In this document: positions 62,367 through 64,000 of the stretch, in pieces
Position numbering within the stretch: the first letter of the stretch is position 1
How the letters are laid out: each line of letters opens with the position of its first letter
Assembly (NCBI GenBank): GCA_029834535.1
Contig: JAQMWT010000071.1
Location: forward strand, 1 to 64,000
Length of the DNA: 64,000 bases
Direction: 5' to 3'
DNA from: Chrysophaeum taylorii
Lineage: Eukaryota; Sar; Pelagophyceae; Pelagomonadales; Pelagomonadaceae
The notes under the pieces: model-generated
Told to the model about the DNA's origin: nothing
Database searches by the model: none
Seen by the model: the letters and a program-made list of their open reading frames with translations, nothing else
Program-made: the position numbers and the translations under genes

Positions 62367-64000
62367 GCTCAAGCTTGAAGACACCATTGGAGCACAATCC
62401 TTCAATTTCCTTGCGAATCGAAGCGATATGCTTTAACTTATCTTCTTCGCTGAGTCCTTTGAGTTCAACAATCTCTTCAGACTCATAGACAATATCTTCA
62501 GCGGTCACAAGTTGTAACACGACATGATCGATGTGCTGCAAATCATAGTCCATGACTTCTTGTAGAATGTCTTGATTCGGATCACTTTGACTGAGGAAGA
62601 GGTGTCCGAGTTCGCCAGAATCGTGCATGAAGGCATTCCTGTGACGAGAAGCTAGATGGTAGTGTTGATGCATGGAGATGTCCCATAAAAGAGAGGAACC
62701 CATACAACAGAATTCTTGATTCCATTGACGCGCATAGTACTCTGCCGGTGACATTTCGTCATGGCACACATAGTTCTCGAGAACAGAATTATTGTCGTTG
62801 TCAAGGTGGTAAAACCAACACAGATGAGTGGTATGGCTTCCTGGGGAAGTCAACGTACAAGAGTTCCGCGTCGGTTTCTCTCTGCAAATCCAGTGCGGTG
62901 CCGCCCATGATACCATAGTCTTGTGTGGTACTTGCTAGGAGACATCCTTTCGGGACATCATTAGGCAGCTTAGCATCTCTTCTTCAAATGTTGAGAGCAG
63001 AGGCGATGCTGGCGGCGTGGCCCTGGTGCAGAGCGCTGACACTGATGAGGAACATCAATGTGCTGGACATGTTGGCTGTGGCGTGAGCCGTGGATTGCTC
63101 CTGCTGGTGTTTCCAGTTGCGACCATACTCTGAGGCGATAATGCGTCGGGTGAAGAGTTTTCCATCGTCAACACGTTTCACGATGTAGAGTTGATCCTTA
63201 GGGATGCGGAATCCACGTTCGTCTTTTAGATCTGCTTTAAGTTTATCGCTCTGGTTGCGGTGCACGAGAACTGGAGTAATACCTGAATCGTCGAGAACAA
63301 CCTCTAGGCGATGTTTTCGTTTGGGCATCGGAATGCTACCATCCGGCGGAGGTGGCCGGTTGAGGAACGAAAAATCCTGTTCAGGTGTCGCGTCGCTGAC
63401 GGGACTTGAATCAGCAGCGGGAGTTGGATCCAGTTCTTTGTGTTTGTCGTCATCGCTAGGTTTGTCGTCGCGCTCGTCTTCGTGAGTCTCGCGCTCATTT
63501 TGTGATTCCTGTCTCATTTCCGGCATTGGCTGTTCGCTTATAGCTGGTAGTGGGTCCTGTTGTCGTGCCTTTGGTGGGATCTGTGCAGGGTAGGAGGAAC
63601 CGAGTGCATCGATTTCGTCGTATGCTGGGTGCTTGACGGAGTCGCTACCGGCATGTAGGAAACGACGAAAGAGGGGGTGTACTGTCTCGCGGAGATATAC
63701 GATGAAGTCGACTTCTTTTCCTTGGAGATGTGGTTGAATTATTGGATATAACTTGCCTTTCGTCATATCGGTTGGGTCCTTGTATTGATCTTTTAGTTCT
63801 TGGAGTTTTGGCTCGTAGACGTTATCCAGGAAGTGTTTGCCGAACTTGCGGTAGACACCCTTGTAGTAGACGTAACGGCCTTGGAAATCTTGCGTGTTCC
63901 CGGCGGTATAGTGGTTGTCGGGGTCCTTGTCGTATTCGTCGATACAGTGGCTTAGAAGAAGAGCGTCAGCGAGATCGTTAGATCCGCGCAGGACGGATTC
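62367..64000 (-). CDS. copia element: start of RT and integrase-RT linker
   Basis: 62356-62916 carries LCSNGVFKLE and EIVELKGLSEEDKLKHIASI, the classic lead into copia RT, preceded by an acidic linker. 62984-63766 and on to the edge hold charged text (YPIIQPHLQGKEVDFIVYLR, DERGFRIPKDQLYIVKRVDD), probably the variable region after integrase. The integrase core itself is outside the window. Confidence 0.65.

Larger units (their letters stand above)
60196..64000 (-). mobile_element. Ty1/copia-like LTR element, partial (3' part)
   Basis: On the minus strand: a pol linker (63766-62984), the beginning of RT (to 62367), a TTAG-tailed insert (62131-62366), RT core (62100-61277), RNase H (61261-60404) and a 3' LTR (60408-60196). 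Integrase-to-RT-to-RNase H is the Ty1/copia order. The 5' part and 5' LTR are beyond the right edge. Broken: one insertion plus a few other breaks; frames are long, so it is fairly young. The solo LTR at 49.7-51.0 kb is of the same family. Confidence 0.85.

Overview
The window looks like nuclear DNA of a eukaryotic alga with a secondary, red-type plastid, most likely a stramenopile (ochrophyte). Three things point there. A plastid-type pyruvate dehydrogenase E1 starts with a signal peptide that runs into a Phe-bearing, ASAFAP-like junction. A host protein is built from ANTAWAFA repeats and ends in a RAP domain, a type common in algae with complex plastids. Host genes carry very short GT-AG introns, about 38-67 nt where they can be phased. 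No finer taxonomy is claimed. Most of the window is transposable-element debris, often nested, with a few host genes between.

Layout. 1-5.4 kb (-): 5' part of a Ty3/gypsy-like LTR element (element A: gag, protease, start of a DNA-methyltransferase-like module) running off the left edge. 6.2-8.8 kb (+): RAP/ANTAWAFA-repeat gene, with a decayed inverted copy at 9.5-10.7 kb (-). 13.6-19.1 kb (+): two copies of a LINE (LINE-B) with reverse transcriptase and a C-terminal restriction-like endonuclease; one is split by a 1.6-kb inverted-repeat DNA element carrying a J-domain gene fragment. 19.4-30.0 kb (+): a Ty3/gypsy-like element with both LTRs (element B: gag, protease, methyltransferase-like module, RT/RNase H, integrase, extra C-terminal region), pierced twice by 5'-truncated copies of a second LINE (LINE-A, TTAG tail). 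30.6-31.8 kb (+): Ty1/copia scrap, also pierced by LINE-A. 34.7-35.8 kb (+): OSCP1-family gene. 36.4-39.4 kb (-): third LINE-B copy. 40.4-46.7 kb (+): intron-rich host coding sequence including a SANT/Myb domain. 46.9-49.1 kb (+): single-ORF fusion of plastid pyruvate dehydrogenase E1 alpha and beta. 49.7-51.0 kb: solo copia LTR split by a Helitron fragment, a minisatellite and a LINE-B tail. 53-55.7 kb: AT-rich degenerate stretch. 55.7-57.4 kb: 1.7-kb element with about 208-bp inverted termini. 58.9-59.2 kb (-): three-exon gene for a 73-residue membrane protein. 60.2-64.0 kb (-): Ty1/copia element running off the right edge, pierced by another TTAG-tailed insert.

The most striking content is a cytosine-5 DNA-methyltransferase-like module lying between protease and reverse transcriptase in both Ty3-like elements. 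Because two diverged copies share it at the same place, it looks like a standard part of that retrotransposon family. The fused E1 alpha-beta enzyme, the gene-fragment-carrying inverted-repeat element and the inverted RAP duplication come next in interest.
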